A stretch of DNA of 64,000 nt from Massilia sp. Mn16-1_5 (GTDB lineage: Bacteria > Pseudomonadota > Gammaproteobacteria > Burkholderiales > Burkholderiaceae_D), in assembly GCF_004798585.1 (NCBI RefSeq), contig NZ_PPXQ01000017.1, positions 62,001 through 126,000 on the forward strand. Reading direction: 5' to 3'. The translations under genes were made by a program, and so were the position numbers. The notes beneath the pieces were generated by a model. It made no database searches, was not told the DNA's origin, and saw only the letters and a list, made by a program, of their open reading frames with translations. This document shows positions 14,595 to 25,250 of the stretch, in pieces (the stretch's first letter is position 1; every line of letters starts with the position of its first letter).

Positions 14595-16544
14595 ATGTAC
14601 AATTGTTCCCCCAGCCGTCCAGGCCCGCGCGCACTGGTCCTGCTGCTTGCCACCGCGCTGGCAAGCCTGGCCCATGCCGCCGATCCGCAAGGGGCCGACT
14701 TCGCCGACCTGTCGATCGAGGAGCTGGCGAACATCCAGGTGACCTCGGTATCGAAAAAGCCGGAACGCCTGCTCGACGCGCCGGCCTCCGTCTACGTCAT
14801 CACGGCCGACGACATCCGCCGCTCCGGCGCCGCCACCCTGCCCGAAGCGCTGCGCCTGGCGCCCAACCTGCAGGTAGCGCAAGTCAACGGAGCGAATTAT
14901 GCGATCACGGCGCGCGGCCTGAATGGCGGCGGCAACAGTGCTCCGAACAAATTGCTGGTGCTGATAGATGGTCGTTCCGTGTACACGCCGCTGTTTTCGG
15001 GCGTGTTCTGGGACGTGCAGGACGTGCTGCTCGAAGACATCGAACGGATCGAGGTGGTCAGCGGTCCGGGCGGCACCCTGTGGGGTGTGAACGCGGTGAA
15101 CGGCGTGATCAACATCACCACGCGCTCGGCGCAGGAGACCCAGGGCAGCCTGGCCGTGCTGCGCGGCGCCAACAACGGCGGCGACATCGCCTTTCGCCAG
15201 GGCGGACGCATGCAGGATGGCAGCTGGCGTGCCTACGGCAAGGCCCAGGGACGCTCGCATACCGAGCTGGCCAGCGGCGCACCGGTCGACGACGCCTGGC
15301 ATTCCGGACAGGTCGGCTTTCGCGCCGACTGGGAGCGCGGGGCCGACCGTTTCAGCCTGAACGGCAACGTGAACCGCGGCAGGTTCGAGCAGGCGCGGCC
15401 CGGCACGATCGCCGTCTCCGGCACCGATCCCGGGCTCGACACGGTCGAGACCGAGGGCGTCAACCTGACCGGCGGCTGGCAGCACGCACTGCAGGGCGGC
15501 GGCAGCGTCGACGTCCAGTTCTATTACGACTATACGCGGAGGGTCGTGCCGCCGACCTTTACCGAATCGCTCGACATCGTCGACCTGCAGGTCCAGCACA
15601 CCCTGCCGGCCATCGGCAGGCACAGCCTGGCCTGGGGCGCGAATGCCCGCCACAGCTGGGACCGGGTGCAGGGCAGCGACTATGTCGCCTTCCTGCCGGA
15701 ACGCCTCAGCCAGACCTGGCTCAGCCTGTTTGCCCAGGACGAGATCGCGCTCACGCCGACGCTGCGCGCGACCCTGGGCGCCCGCGTCGAGCGCAACGAT
15801 TACACGGGCAGCGAATTCCTGCCCAGCGCGCGCCTGTCGTGGAGCGCGGCGCCCGGGCACGCGTTCTGGACCGCCGTCTCGCGTACCGTGCGCGCACCTT
15901 CGCGCATCGACGCCGATACCTATATTCCCGGCCGTCCGCCCTATATCCTCGCGGGCGGCGACAGCGTGCGCTCCGAGGTGGCCAAGGTATTCGAACTGGG
16001 CTACCGCGGCCAGCCCCTGCCGCGGCTGTCGTATTCGGCTACATTGTTCTACAGCGATTACGACCACCTGCGCACCCAGGAACTGGCGCCGAGCCGCACC
16101 GCGGTGAGTTTCGCCAATCTATCCGAAGGCCATGTGTTCGGCCTCGAGATGTGGGGCAGTTTCCAGGCAACGAAGTCCTGGCGCCTGTCGGGAGGGCTGA
16201 CGACCATGCGCGAACGCTACTCCCTGAAAGAGGGCAGCAACGACGCGGGCAGCCTGCTGCGGGCCGGCTTCGATCCCGCCCACAGCCTGCAACTGCGTTC
16301 GACCTGGAGCATCGATGCGGCGCGCGAACTGGAAGTGGCCGTGCGCAAGGTCGCGGCGCTCGATATCGGTGAAGTGCCCTCGTACACCGCGCTCGACGCG
16401 CGCTTCGGCTGGCGCCTGCGGCCAAATCTCGAACTGTCGGTGGCGGGCATGAACCTGAACGGCAGCCATGCCGAATACGGCGGCATCGCGACGCGCTCGG
16501 AAGTGCCGCGCACGGTGGCGGTCAAGCTGGTCTGGCAGAATTAA
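14595..16544 (+). CDS. TonB-dependent receptor
   Basis: A 649-residue outer-membrane receptor. The signal peptide ends near ASLAHAA. A segment DLSIEELANIQVTSVSKK follows, a hallmark of one TonB receptor subfamily. The plug domain contains VYVITADDIRRSG and VVSGPGGTLWGVNAVNGVI, then a beta-barrel ends in TVAVKLVWQN with an aromatic-containing last strand. GAGGAG precedes the ATG. No Fur box was evident, so the ligand need not be a siderophore; vitamin, metal or saccharide are alternatives. The gene is divergent from cytochrome b561. Confidence 0.92.
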   Translation: MYNCSPSRPGPRALVLLLATALASLAHAADPQGADFADLSIEELANIQVTSVSKKPERLLDAPASVYVITADDIRRSGAATLPEALRLAPNLQVAQVNGANYAITARGLNGGGNSAPNKLLVLIDGRSVYTPLFSGVFWDVQDVLLEDIERIEVVSGPGGTLWGVNAVNGVINITTRSAQETQGSLAVLRGANNGGDIAFRQGGRMQDGSWRAYGKAQGRSHTELASGAPVDDAWHSGQVGFRADWERGADRFSLNGNVNRGRFEQARPGTIAVSGTDPGLDTVETEGVNLTGGWQHALQGGGSVDVQFYYDYTRRVVPPTFTESLDIVDLQVQHTLPAIGRHSLAWGANARHSWDRVQGSDYVAFLPERLSQTWLSLFAQDEIALTPTLRATLGARVERNDYTGSEFLPSARLSWSAAPGHAFWTAVSRTVRAPSRIDADTYIPGRPPYILAGGDSVRSEVAKVFELGYRGQPLPRLSYSATLFYSDYDHLRTQELAPSRTAVSFANLSEGHVFGLEMWGSFQATKSWRLSGGLTTMRERYSLKEGSNDAGSLLRAGFDPAHSLQLRSTWSIDAARELEVAVRKVAALDIGEVPSYTALDARFGWRLRPNLELSVAGMNLNGSHAEYGGIATRSEVPRTVAVKLVWQN

Positions 16545-16570
16545 TCTGAGGCAGGTGCGTACCGCAGTAT

Positions 16571-16702
16571 CGTAGGGTGGACTCCCGAGTCCACGCGGTG
16601 CAAAGCGTGCGTACTACGTACGGCGTTTCGACGCGGAGCCGTGCGTAACGCGTGGACTCAGGAGTCCGGTGAAGCCGTCATGGAGGCCATTGGCCTCCAT
16701 GA
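16571..16702. repeat. Cluster of inverted repeats after the TonB receptor gene
   Basis: This intergenic stretch contains GTGGACTC-CC-GAGTCCAC, a second copy GTGGACTC-A-GGAGTCC, and a perfect 11-bp hairpin TCATGGAGGCC / GGCCTCCATGA at 16678-16702. The left end reads GTAGGGTGGACTC, related to the GTAGGGTGGGC repeat family. It lies between convergent genes and shows no coding potential. Confidence 0.65.
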
Positions 16703-16732
16703 CCCCGTACGTTACACGGCCGCCGCGTGAAT

Positions 16733-16768
16733 AAAAAAAGCCCGCGCCATTTCTGGTGCGGGCTTTTT
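16733..16768. terminator. Bidirectional intrinsic terminator
   Basis: The hairpin AAAAAGCCCGC / GCGGGCTTTTT lies between the TonB receptor gene (+) and purB (-), with an A-run and a T-run on opposite sides. Confidence 0.9.
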
Positions 16769-16787
16769 GTTTGGCGTGCGGACTGTA

Positions 16788-18278
<1,491 letters not shown>

Positions 18279-18313
18279 TTATACTGCTACCAAATCCCCT
18301 CTTCCGAGCATCT

Positions 18314-18934
18314 ATGAAACTCATCGGTTCGAACACCAGTCCCTATGTGCGCAAGGTCCGCGTCGTGATGGCGGAAAAAAAGCTCGACTATTCCTTCGAG
18401 CTCGACAACGTATGGGCCGCCGAGACCCAGGTGCACCTGTCCAACCCGCTGGGCAAGGTGCCCTGCCTGGTCATGGAAGACGGCAGCGCCCTCTACGATT
18501 CGCGCGTGATCGCCGAATACCTCGATACCCTGACGCCCGTCTGCAAGCTGTTGCCGGCCAATGGCAACGGACGCGACCGTGCGGATGTGAAAGTCTGGGA
18601 AGCGCTGGCCGACGGTGTGCTCGATGCCGCCGTGCTGGTGCGCCTGGAAAAGACGCTGCGTCCACAAGAACAGCAGAGCCCGCAGTGGATCGCGCGCCAG
18701 CTGGGCAAGGTGCGGGCGGGGCTGGCCGTGATGGCGGAAAAACTCGGCGAGCAGCCTTTCTGCATGGGTAAATCGTATACCCTGGCGGATGTGGCCGTCG
18801 GCTGCGCGCTCGGCTGGCTCAGCTTCCGTTTCCCCGACATCGACTGGCGCACCGACCACCCGAACCTGGCGAAACTGCACGACAAGCTGGCTGAACGTCC
18901 TTCGTTCCGCGACACCGTGCCGTTCGAAGGATGA
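18314..18934 (+). CDS. Glutathione S-transferase family protein
   Basis: A 206-residue cytosolic GST. The thioredoxin-fold domain (residues 1-75) begins MKLIGSNTSPYVRKVRVVM, with Ser/Asn at the catalytic position, followed by NPLGKVPCLVMEDGSALYDS, which holds the cis-Pro and the glutathione-binding Asp-Ser. The C-terminal helical domain contains LADVAVGCALGWLSFR. The stop overlaps the start of the kinase gene in ATGA, so the two are translationally coupled. The substrate is unknown. Confidence 0.92.
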   Translation: MKLIGSNTSPYVRKVRVVMAEKKLDYSFELDNVWAAETQVHLSNPLGKVPCLVMEDGSALYDSRVIAEYLDTLTPVCKLLPANGNGRDRADVKVWEALADGVLDAAVLVRLEKTLRPQEQQSPQWIARQLGKVRAGLAVMAEKLGEQPFCMGKSYTLADVAVGCALGWLSFRFPDIDWRTDHPNLAKLHDKLAERPSFRDTVPFEG

Positions 18935-19869
18935 GCGCCGCAAACAAAGCCGTCGCCACGGTCGTCTTTGGCGAAGCCCTGGTCGACGACTTCGCCACCG
19001 AGCAGATCGTCGGCGGCGCGCCTTTCAACGTCGCGCGCCACCTGGCCGCCTTCATGGCGCCGCAACTGATGATCACGCGCGTCGGCGCCGACCACAATGG
19101 CGAGACCATCCGCGCCGAATTCGAGCGCTTCGCCATGTCGCAGGCCGGCCTGCAGCGCGACGCCATCGAGGAAACCGGACGCGTCATCGTCGAACGCAAT
19201 CCGAAGGGACACCGCTTCGTCATCGTCCCGAACCAGGCCTACGACTACATCGCGCGCGAGGAAGCGCTGGAGGCCTTGAAATCGGTCGAGGCCGGCGCTT
19301 TCTATTTCGGCACCCTGGCCCAGCGCGGCGAACGTTCGCGCGGCACCCTGAAGGCGCTGCTGTCCGCCACGAATGCCACGCGCTTCCTGGATTTGAATTT
19401 GCGCGACGGCCAGGTCGACGAGCGCATCATCGCCGACGCCCTGCACGCGGCCGACATCGTCAAGCTGAACGAAGACGAATTGCAGGCCCTATTCGTCCGC
19501 TACTTCCAGCTCGGCCCGAACGATCCGCCGATGGCGGCCGACGAAACGCGTTCCGCCTGCGCCGCGCTGCTGCAGATGTTCGGCCTGCAGGCGCTGATCG
19601 TCACGCTGGGGCACCGCGGTTCGGTGTACTTCGGCGCCGGCGGCGTCACCATCGACACCCGCGACATACCCTCTCCGCCCTTCGTCATCGATACGGTCGG
19701 GGCAGGGGATGCCTTCTCGTCCATCTTCCTGCTCGGCCGCGCACGCGGCTGGCCGCTCGAGACGACGCTGGCGCGCGCCAACGAATTCGCCGGCGCGATC
19801 TGCGCGATTCCCGGCGCCGTGCCGCGCGACCTGGGTTTCTACGACCAGTGGATGACGCGCTGGCGTTGA
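18931..19869 (+). CDS. PfkB-family carbohydrate kinase (fructokinase-like)
   Basis: A 312-residue ribokinase-fold sugar kinase. The N-terminus has FGEALVDDF and the GGAPFNVARHLA substrate-binding segment, and the C-terminal signature DTVGAGDAFSS contains the catalytic Asp and anion hole. Length and motifs fit fructokinase or a related sugar kinase. It overlaps the upstream GST by four bases. The sugar cannot be read from sequence. The gene ends near a 24-base perfect palindrome. Confidence 0.92.
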   Translation: MSAANKAVATVVFGEALVDDFATEQIVGGAPFNVARHLAAFMAPQLMITRVGADHNGETIRAEFERFAMSQAGLQRDAIEETGRVIVERNPKGHRFVIVPNQAYDYIAREEALEALKSVEAGAFYFGTLAQRGERSRGTLKALLSATNATRFLDLNLRDGQVDERIIADALHAADIVKLNEDELQALFVRYFQLGPNDPPMAADETRSACAALLQMFGLQALIVTLGHRGSVYFGAGGVTIDTRDIPSPPFVIDTVGAGDAFSSIFLLGRARGWPLETTLARANEFAGAICAIPGAVPRDLGFYDQWMTRWR

Positions 19870-19887
19870 ATGGTTACACAGGCACCG

Positions 19888-19911
19888 GTAGGGTGGGCAT
19901 GCCCACCCTAC
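19888..19911. repeat. 24-bp perfect palindrome of the GTAGGGTGGGC family
   Basis: GTAGGGTGGGCA and its exact complement meet with no spacer between the convergent kinase (+) and GDT1-family (-) genes. The core is the same 11 bases as in the larger repeats at 24208-24265 and 58810-58867. It lies only eight bases before the stop of the minus-strand gene. Confidence 0.85.
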
Positions 19912-19918
19912 GTACGAA

Positions 19919-20494
19919 TTAAAATCCGTAGTTCGCCCCGGCGCCCATCAAGGTCGCCATGCCAAGCCCCATAAAAATCACCGCCGCGATCCCGTGCACC
20001 AGCGCCACCGGAATCTTGTTGGCGATCCGCTCCCCGAACAGCACCGCCGGCACGTTCGCGATCATCATGCCCAGCGTGGTGCCCGCCACCACCGCCGCGA
20101 TCTCGGTATAGCGCGCGGCCAGGGCCACGGTCGCGACCTGCGTCTTGTCGCCCATCTCGGCCAGGAAAAAGGCGAGCAGGGTCGTGGCGAACACGCCGAA
20201 TTTCGGCAGCGCCGCTTCGGTCTCGTCGATATGGTCCGGAATCAGCGCCCAGATCGCCATCGCCAGGAAGGACAGGCCCAGTACCCAGCGCATTACGGTC
20301 GGGCCGAGCAGTTCGCTCACCAGGGCGCCGACGGCGGCGGCGAAAGCGTGGTTCAACAGGGTGGCGATGAAGATGCCGAGGATGATCGGCAGCGGCCGGC
20401 GAAAGCGGGCGGCCAGCAGGAAGGCGAGGAGCTGCGTCTTGTCGCCGATTTCAGCGAGGGCGACGATGCCGGTTGCAACGAGAAAGGCATCCAT
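19919..20494 (-). CDS. TMEM165/GDT1 (UPF0016) family cation transporter
   Basis: A 191-residue inner-membrane protein made of two homologous halves of three helices. Each half has the family motif E-x-G-D-K-T: AEIGDKTQLLAFLLAARF near residue 12 and AEMGDKTQVATVALAARY near residue 113. Bacterial members (MneA/MntX type) export Mn2+ and some family members move Ca2+; Mn export is the most likely role. The start at 20494 begins MDAFLVATGIVALAEIGD; the upstream in-frame ATG adds nine residues that do not resemble the family. I looked for a manganese (yybP-ykoY) riboswitch upstream and could not support one. Confidence 0.9.
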   Translation of the reverse strand: MDAFLVATGIVALAEIGDKTQLLAFLLAARFRRPLPIILGIFIATLLNHAFAAAVGALVSELLGPTVMRWVLGLSFLAMAIWALIPDHIDETEAALPKFGVFATTLLAFFLAEMGDKTQVATVALAARYTEIAAVVAGTTLGMMIANVPAVLFGERIANKIPVALVHGIAAVIFMGLGMATLMGAGANYGF

Positions 20495-20657
20495 GGAGTA
20501 GCGAGGTAAAAGCGGCGGCAAAGGCGCGGATCATAGCAGAGTCGGCAATCAGGGAGCGCGTCAATACGCCGCGGGGCGCGGCCGGCCGGCGCTTTCCCCC
20601 TCACCGCCAGCGTGCTATTCTGCTCGCGCTTTCCCGCTCAGCCATTCGTCAATCACC

Positions 20658-22514
20658 ATGAACACCCGCTCCCTCCTGCGCGCTACCGCCTGCGCCATCC
20701 TCGGCCTGCATGGCGCCAGCGCTTATGCACTCGACCCGCTGAGCTATGCCAACTACGACCAGGTCAAGACGCGTGCCCTGCACCTCGACCTGAAAGCCGA
20801 TTTTACGAAGAAGACCCTGGCCGGCCACGCCGAACTGACGCTCGACTGGCTCGACCAGAACGCGCGCCGCCTCGACCTCGACACGCGCGAACTGCGCATC
20901 TCGAAGATCGAAGCGCTCGATGCGCGCGGCCGCTGGACGCCGGTCAAGTACAGTCTCGACAAGTTCGATGCGGAGAAGGGCCAGGCCCTGCACATCGACC
21001 TGCCGCAGCAGGCGCCCAAGGTACGCATCCACTACCGCACCGCGCCCACCGCCAGCGCGCTGCAGTGGCTCACCCCGGCGCAGACCCTGTCCGGCAAGCG
21101 CCCCTTCATGTTCAGCCAGTCGCAATCGATCAACGCGCGCTCCTGGGCGCCGGTTCAGGACACGCCCTCGGTGCGCTTCACCTATACGGCGCGCATCCAG
21201 GCACCCGAAGGCCTGCGCGTGGTCATGAGCGCCGATAACGATCCGAAGGCGACGGGCAAAGGCGGCTGGACCTTCACCATGCCGCAGCCGATTCCTTCGT
21301 ACCTGCTGGCGATCGGCATCGGCGAACTCGAAGCGCGTACCCTGGGCGGACGCACCGGCGTCTACGCCGAGCCGAAGCGCATCGAAGCGGCCGCCTACGA
21401 ACTGGCCGACACCGAGAAGATGGTCGCCGCCGCCGAATCGCTCTACGGTCCGTATCGCTGGGGGCGTTACGACATGCTGGTGCTGCCGCCTTCGTTCCCG
21501 ATCGGCGGCATGGAAAATCCGCGCCTGACTTTCCTGACCCCGACCATGATCGCGGGCGACCGAAGCCTGGTCGACCTGATCGCGCACGAACTGGCGCACA
21601 GCTGGTCGGGCAACCTGGTCACCAACGCCTCGTGGAAGCACTGGTGGCTGAACGAAGGCTTTACGACCTACGTGACGACGCGCATCCTGGAAGTGCTGTA
21701 CGGCGAAGAAGTCGCGACCATGAACCTGCAGCTCGAGCAGGAAGAGGCGATCGAGTCGCTCAAGGAGATCGCGCCTGAAAAACAGGCGCTGCTCACGCGC
21801 GACCTTGACACCGGCTCGAGCACCTATACCGACGAAGGCCTGGCCTATCCGAAGGGCGCCTGGCTGCTGCGCACGCTGGAGCAGCGCGCCGGCCGCGCCG
21901 TGTTCGATCCTTTCCTGCGCGGCTGGTTCGACGGCCACGCTTTCCAGAGCGTCACCACCGAGCAGTTCGTGGCCTACTTGCGCACCAACCTGCTGGCCAA
22001 GTATCCGCAGGTGATGAGCGAGGCGGAACTCGACGAATGGCTGCACGGCCCCGGCATCCCGGCCAGCGCGCAGTACGCGAAGTCGCAGCGCCTGGTGGCG
22101 CTGGATGCGAGCACCGCCGCCTGGCTGAAGGGCGAGCTGCCGACGTCGAAACTGGATACGAAAAACTGGACGGCACTCGAATGGATGAAGTTCTTGAACG
22201 ACATCGACAACAAGGCCGATGCCGCGCGCCTGAAAGAGCTCGACGCCGCCTTCGGCCTGGCCAAGACCGGCAACGACGAAGTCGCCTTCCGCTTCTACCG
22301 CGCGGCGGTGCACGCCGGCTACCGCGAGGTGCGCCCGCAGATGCAGGCCTTCCTGCTGCGTGTCGGACGCCAGAAGTTCGTGGTGCCGCTGTACGCGGCG
22401 CTGCGCGCGAACCCTGAAGACCGAGCGTTCGCGGAATCCGTGTACAAGTCGGCGCGCGAGCGCTATCACCCCGAGACGCAAGGCAGCGTCGACAAGCAGA
22501 TGGTCAAACAATAA
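20658..22514 (+). CDS. M1-family metallopeptidase (leukotriene A4 hydrolase-like)
   Basis: A 618-residue exported zinc aminopeptidase. The signal peptide ends near GASAYA. The exopeptidase motif is GGMENPRL and the zinc site is HELAHSWSGN followed by WLNEGFTTYV, giving HExxH-x18-E. The C-terminal helical domain and the size match the LTA4H-like branch rather than PepN (about 870). It is followed 12 bases later by a secreted serine hydrolase in the same direction, so the two may be co-expressed for peptide degradation outside the cytoplasm. Confidence 0.93.
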   Translation: MNTRSLLRATACAILGLHGASAYALDPLSYANYDQVKTRALHLDLKADFTKKTLAGHAELTLDWLDQNARRLDLDTRELRISKIEALDARGRWTPVKYSLDKFDAEKGQALHIDLPQQAPKVRIHYRTAPTASALQWLTPAQTLSGKRPFMFSQSQSINARSWAPVQDTPSVRFTYTARIQAPEGLRVVMSADNDPKATGKGGWTFTMPQPIPSYLLAIGIGELEARTLGGRTGVYAEPKRIEAAAYELADTEKMVAAAESLYGPYRWGRYDMLVLPPSFPIGGMENPRLTFLTPTMIAGDRSLVDLIAHELAHSWSGNLVTNASWKHWWLNEGFTTYVTTRILEVLYGEEVATMNLQLEQEEAIESLKEIAPEKQALLTRDLDTGSSTYTDEGLAYPKGAWLLRTLEQRAGRAVFDPFLRGWFDGHAFQSVTTEQFVAYLRTNLLAKYPQVMSEAELDEWLHGPGIPASAQYAKSQRLVALDASTAAWLKGELPTSKLDTKNWTALEWMKFLNDIDNKADAARLKELDAAFGLAKTGNDEVAFRFYRAAVHAGYREVRPQMQAFLLRVGRQKFVVPLYAALRANPEDRAFAESVYKSARERYHPETQGSVDKQMVKQ

Positions 22515-22526
22515 AGGAACCGAAGA

Positions 22527-24158
22527 GTGCAACAGATGAAACGCATTGCAGCCGCGATCCTGATCGCGTTTTCCGCCAGCGGCGCTTACGCCGAGACGCC
22601 GGCAGCCGTCACCACCGCTCCTGCCGCAGCCCAGGCTTTCGACCTGGAGCAGGACGTCACCCGCACCATGAAGGCCTTCGACGTGCCGGGCATCGCCATC
22701 GCCGTCGTCAAGGACGGCAAGGTCATTGCCGCGCGCGGCTTCGGCGTGCGCAAGCTCGGCGAGCCGGCCAAGGTCGACGGCCAGACCCTGTTCGAGATCG
22801 CCTCGAACTCGAAAGCGTTTACGGCCGCCGCGCTGGCGATGCTGGTCGACGAAGGCAAGCTGAAATGGGATGACCCGGTGGTGAAACACCTGCCGGACTT
22901 CCAGATGTACGACGCGTACGTGACGCGCGAGATGACCGTGCGCGACCTGCTGACTCACCGCAGCGGCCTGGGTCTTGGCGCGGGTGACCTGCTGTGGTGG
23001 CCGACGACGAATTTCAGCACCGACGAGATCATCGAGCGCCTGCGCTACGTGAAGCCGGCGACGAGCTTCCGCAGCGCCTACGCCTACGACAACCTGCTGT
23101 ACATCGTGGCCGGCAAGATCATCGCCCAGAAGTCCGGCAAATCCTGGGGCGACACGGTGCGCGAGCGCATCCTGAAACCGGTCGGCATGAACACGACCAC
23201 CACCAGCCTGGCCGAGAATGAAGGTAATCCGAACGCCTCGAACGCGCACAGCAAGATCAACGACAAGATCGCCGCGGTGAAGTCGATGCCGGTGAATAAC
23301 GCGGTCGGTGCAGTGGGCATCAACACCAACGCCGAGGACATCGCCAAGTGGATGAAGGTGCTGCTCGACGGCGGCCGCGTCGAAGGCGCCAAGGGCGCGG
23401 ACGGCAAGGAGCTGCGCCTGTGGAGCGAAGCGCAGTCGCGCGAGATGTGGACCGCGCAGACGCCGATGAAGGTCAGCATTCCGAAGCCGCCGCTGGCCGC
23501 CACCAAGGCCAATTTCGCCGCCTACGGCCTGGGCTTCCAGCTGCGCGACTACAAGGGACAATTGGTGGCCATGCACGGCGGCGCGCTGCAGGGCTTTTAT
23601 TCGCGCGTGCTCCTGGTGCCGGAATCGAAGCTGGGCATCGCCATCCTGACGAATGCCGAAAGCGGCGGCGCACTGAGCGCCCTGCAATACCGCCTGCTCG
23701 ACCAGTACATGACCGGCAGCGCGCCGACCGACTGGATCAAGGCGATCGCCGACATCGAAGACGAAGCCCACGCCAAGGAACTGGCGCGCCTGAAGGGTGC
23801 ATCGGCGACGCGCGTCGCCGCATCGAAACCCTCGCTTGACCTGTCCGCCTACGAAGGCCAGTACACCGACCCGTGGTACGGTGCCATGAACATTAAGCGC
23901 AACGGCAAGAAGCTGGTGCTCTCCTTTGCCCGCACGCCTGATTTGACGGGCGAGATGGAGCACTTCCAGCACGACACCTTCATCGTGCGCTGGAAGGAGC
24001 GTAACTTCAACGCCGACTCCTACGTCACCTTCGCGCTCGACCACGACGGCAGCATCGAGCACGTCAAGATGAAGGCGGTGTCCACCGAGACCGACTTCAG
24101 CTACGACTTCCACGATTTGCTGTTCACGCCGGTGAAGCCGGCGAAGGCGAAGCTGTAA
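22527..24158 (+). CDS. Class C beta-lactamase-like serine hydrolase with DUF3471
   Basis: A 543-residue exported penicillin-binding-like hydrolase. SNSK (S-x-x-K) at about residue 91 provides the nucleophile and YDN at about residue 190 is the Y-x-N motif. The C-terminal 110 residues form a lipocalin-like DUF3471 domain. Such proteins act as esterases or D-amino peptidases; true beta-lactamase activity is not implied. The GTG at 22527 has AAAGGA eight bases upstream, while an ATG at 22536 gives the signal peptide MKRIAAAILIAFSASGAYA directly; either start exports the protein. It likely shares a transcript with the M1 peptidase gene. Confidence 0.88.
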   Translation: MQQMKRIAAAILIAFSASGAYAETPAAVTTAPAAAQAFDLEQDVTRTMKAFDVPGIAIAVVKDGKVIAARGFGVRKLGEPAKVDGQTLFEIASNSKAFTAAALAMLVDEGKLKWDDPVVKHLPDFQMYDAYVTREMTVRDLLTHRSGLGLGAGDLLWWPTTNFSTDEIIERLRYVKPATSFRSAYAYDNLLYIVAGKIIAQKSGKSWGDTVRERILKPVGMNTTTTSLAENEGNPNASNAHSKINDKIAAVKSMPVNNAVGAVGINTNAEDIAKWMKVLLDGGRVEGAKGADGKELRLWSEAQSREMWTAQTPMKVSIPKPPLAATKANFAAYGLGFQLRDYKGQLVAMHGGALQGFYSRVLLVPESKLGIAILTNAESGGALSALQYRLLDQYMTGSAPTDWIKAIADIEDEAHAKELARLKGASATRVAASKPSLDLSAYEGQYTDPWYGAMNIKRNGKKLVLSFARTPDLTGEMEHFQHDTFIVRWKERNFNADSYVTFALDHDGSIEHVKMKAVSTETDFSYDFHDLLFTPVKPAKAKL

Positions 24159-24164
24159 AAAACG

Positions 24165-24190
24165 ACGGGCCGCTGCATGCGGCCCGTTTT
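24165..24190 (+). terminator. Intrinsic terminator after the serine hydrolase gene
   Basis: The ACGGGCCGC / GCGGCCCGT stem with a five-base loop is followed by a short T-run. It lies seven bases past the stop codon. Confidence 0.82.
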
Positions 24191-24207
24191 CCATTCGATC
24201 GCAATGC

Positions 24208-24265
24208 GTGGGCACGGGGCGCCCACCCTACCGGTTAAAACGTAGGGTGGGCGCCCCGTGCCCAC
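24208..24265. repeat. Large inverted repeat, 24-bp arms (copy 1)
   Basis: Two perfect 24-base arms at 24208-24231 and 24242-24265 flank a 10-base spacer. Inner arm ends read CACCCTAC and GTAGGGTG. The same arms with the same spacer length occur at 58810-58867. It lies between convergent genes, 11 bases past the methyltransferase stop. Confidence 0.92.
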
Positions 24266-24275
24266 CGCTCGCCGA

Positions 24276-25058
24276 TCACTGCTTCACGAACTTGAGCGTC
24301 ATCCGGTCGCTTTCTCCGATTGCCAGGTTCTTCTCGCGGTCCTTGTCCTTGTTCGCCAGGACCGGCGGCAGCGTCCACACGCCTTTTTCGTGATCCGCCT
24401 TATCCTTCGGATTGGCATTCACCTCCGACTTGCCGGCCAATTTAAAACCGGCGCTTTCGACCGTCTTGATGACCCAGGCTTCGTGCACATAGCCGCTCGA
24501 GGCCTCCTTGTCCTGCTTCATCGAGGCAGGCAAGCGGTGGTCCACCACGCCGAGCACGCCGCCCGGTTTCAGCACCTTGTGGATCTCTTTAAAAGTCGCC
24601 TTCAGCGACTCCTCGCCGTTGCCGACCCAGTTGTGCAGGTTGCGGAAGGTGAGCACCATGTCGACGCTGTTCGCCGGGGCGATCTCGTAACGGCTGGGCG
24701 GCTCGAACACGGCGGTGACCGCCTTGCCGTACAGGCCGGGATTGGCATCGAGCTTGGCGCGCAAGGCCATGCCGCCTTTCTTGTCGGGCGCGGCGCCGGC
24801 GCCGATGTACTTGCCCTTGTCGCGCAGGTAGGGGGCAAGGATCTCGGTGTACCAGCCGCCGCCCGGTACCAGTTCGACCACCGTCATGGTCGGCTTGATG
24901 CCGAAGAAGGTCAATGTCTCGTAGGGGTGGCGGTAGACGTCGCGCTTGGCGTTGTCGGCGCGGTGTTCGGAGGCGATGGCGGCCTTCAGGGCGTCGTCGG
25001 CCTGGACGGCATTAATAAAACCTGCGGCCAGGACTGCGGCCAGGATCAGTCGTTTCAT
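24276..25058 (-). CDS. Exported class I SAM-dependent methyltransferase-like protein
   Basis: A 260-residue protein with a clear signal peptide (MKRLILAAVLAAGFINAVQA) followed by a Rossmann methyltransferase fold: VVELVPGGGWYTEILAPYL is motif I, and VLTFRNLHNWVGNG and LKPGGVLGVVDHR are later motifs. AGGGAG precedes the ATG at 25058 and no start further upstream keeps a signal. The family (COG4798-like) is widespread in proteobacteria, but its function is not established, and SAM is not known to be present in the periplasm. The product may bind another ligand or act on SAM-like substrates. Confidence 0.85.
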   Translation of the reverse strand: MKRLILAAVLAAGFINAVQADDALKAAIASEHRADNAKRDVYRHPYETLTFFGIKPTMTVVELVPGGGWYTEILAPYLRDKGKYIGAGAAPDKKGGMALRAKLDANPGLYGKAVTAVFEPPSRYEIAPANSVDMVLTFRNLHNWVGNGEESLKATFKEIHKVLKPGGVLGVVDHRLPASMKQDKEASSGYVHEAWVIKTVESAGFKLAGKSEVNANPKDKADHEKGVWTLPPVLANKDKDREKNLAIGESDRMTLKFVKQ

Positions 25059-25107
25059 GGAGTCTCCCTTGTCGGTTGTGGTCGCGCCGATGATCGAACA
25101 AGCCATC

Positions 25108-25195
25108 CGGACAGTCAAGCGAATCCGGGTGTGCGCCGCGGCACATGCATTGTCCGCGCACTGTCCGGAGCGGACAGCCGGACACCCTCCGGACA
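25108..25195. promoter_or_regulatory. Six-copy TGTCCG/CGGACA cluster, possible enhancer
   Basis: CGGACA or its complement occurs at 25108, 25151, 25162, 25171, 25179 and 25190, including the palindrome CTGTCCG-GAG-CGGACAG. The same hexamers form the enhancer-like palindrome ahead of the ABC/two-component operon (58713-58788). The cluster lies 56-143 bases upstream of a sigma-54-like site. The rest of the 348-base gap 25059-25406 holds no gene that I can support. Confidence 0.5.
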
Positions 25196-25250
25196 GCATC
25201 AGGACGCCCGGAAACCGCATGCCCGTGCCACGGTGCGGATGCGCTGCCGA

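Noticed and set aside
20495-20640. Possible manganese (yybP-ykoY) riboswitch before the GDT1-family gene
   Set aside because: CTACTCC near the start hinted at a pairing arm, but the conserved loop sequences could not be found.
20649-24215. A 1188-codon open frame on the minus strand
   Set aside because: It lies antisense to the M1 peptidase and serine hydrolase genes, which have clear family motifs. Its translation is low-complexity and rich in Arg, His, Gly and Val, as expected from the codon bias of the opposite strand in GC-rich DNA.
25216-25230. TGGCACG on the minus strand as a sigma-54 site for the methyltransferase gene
   Set aside because: The downstream GC is one base too close to the GG element, so the geometry is wrong.
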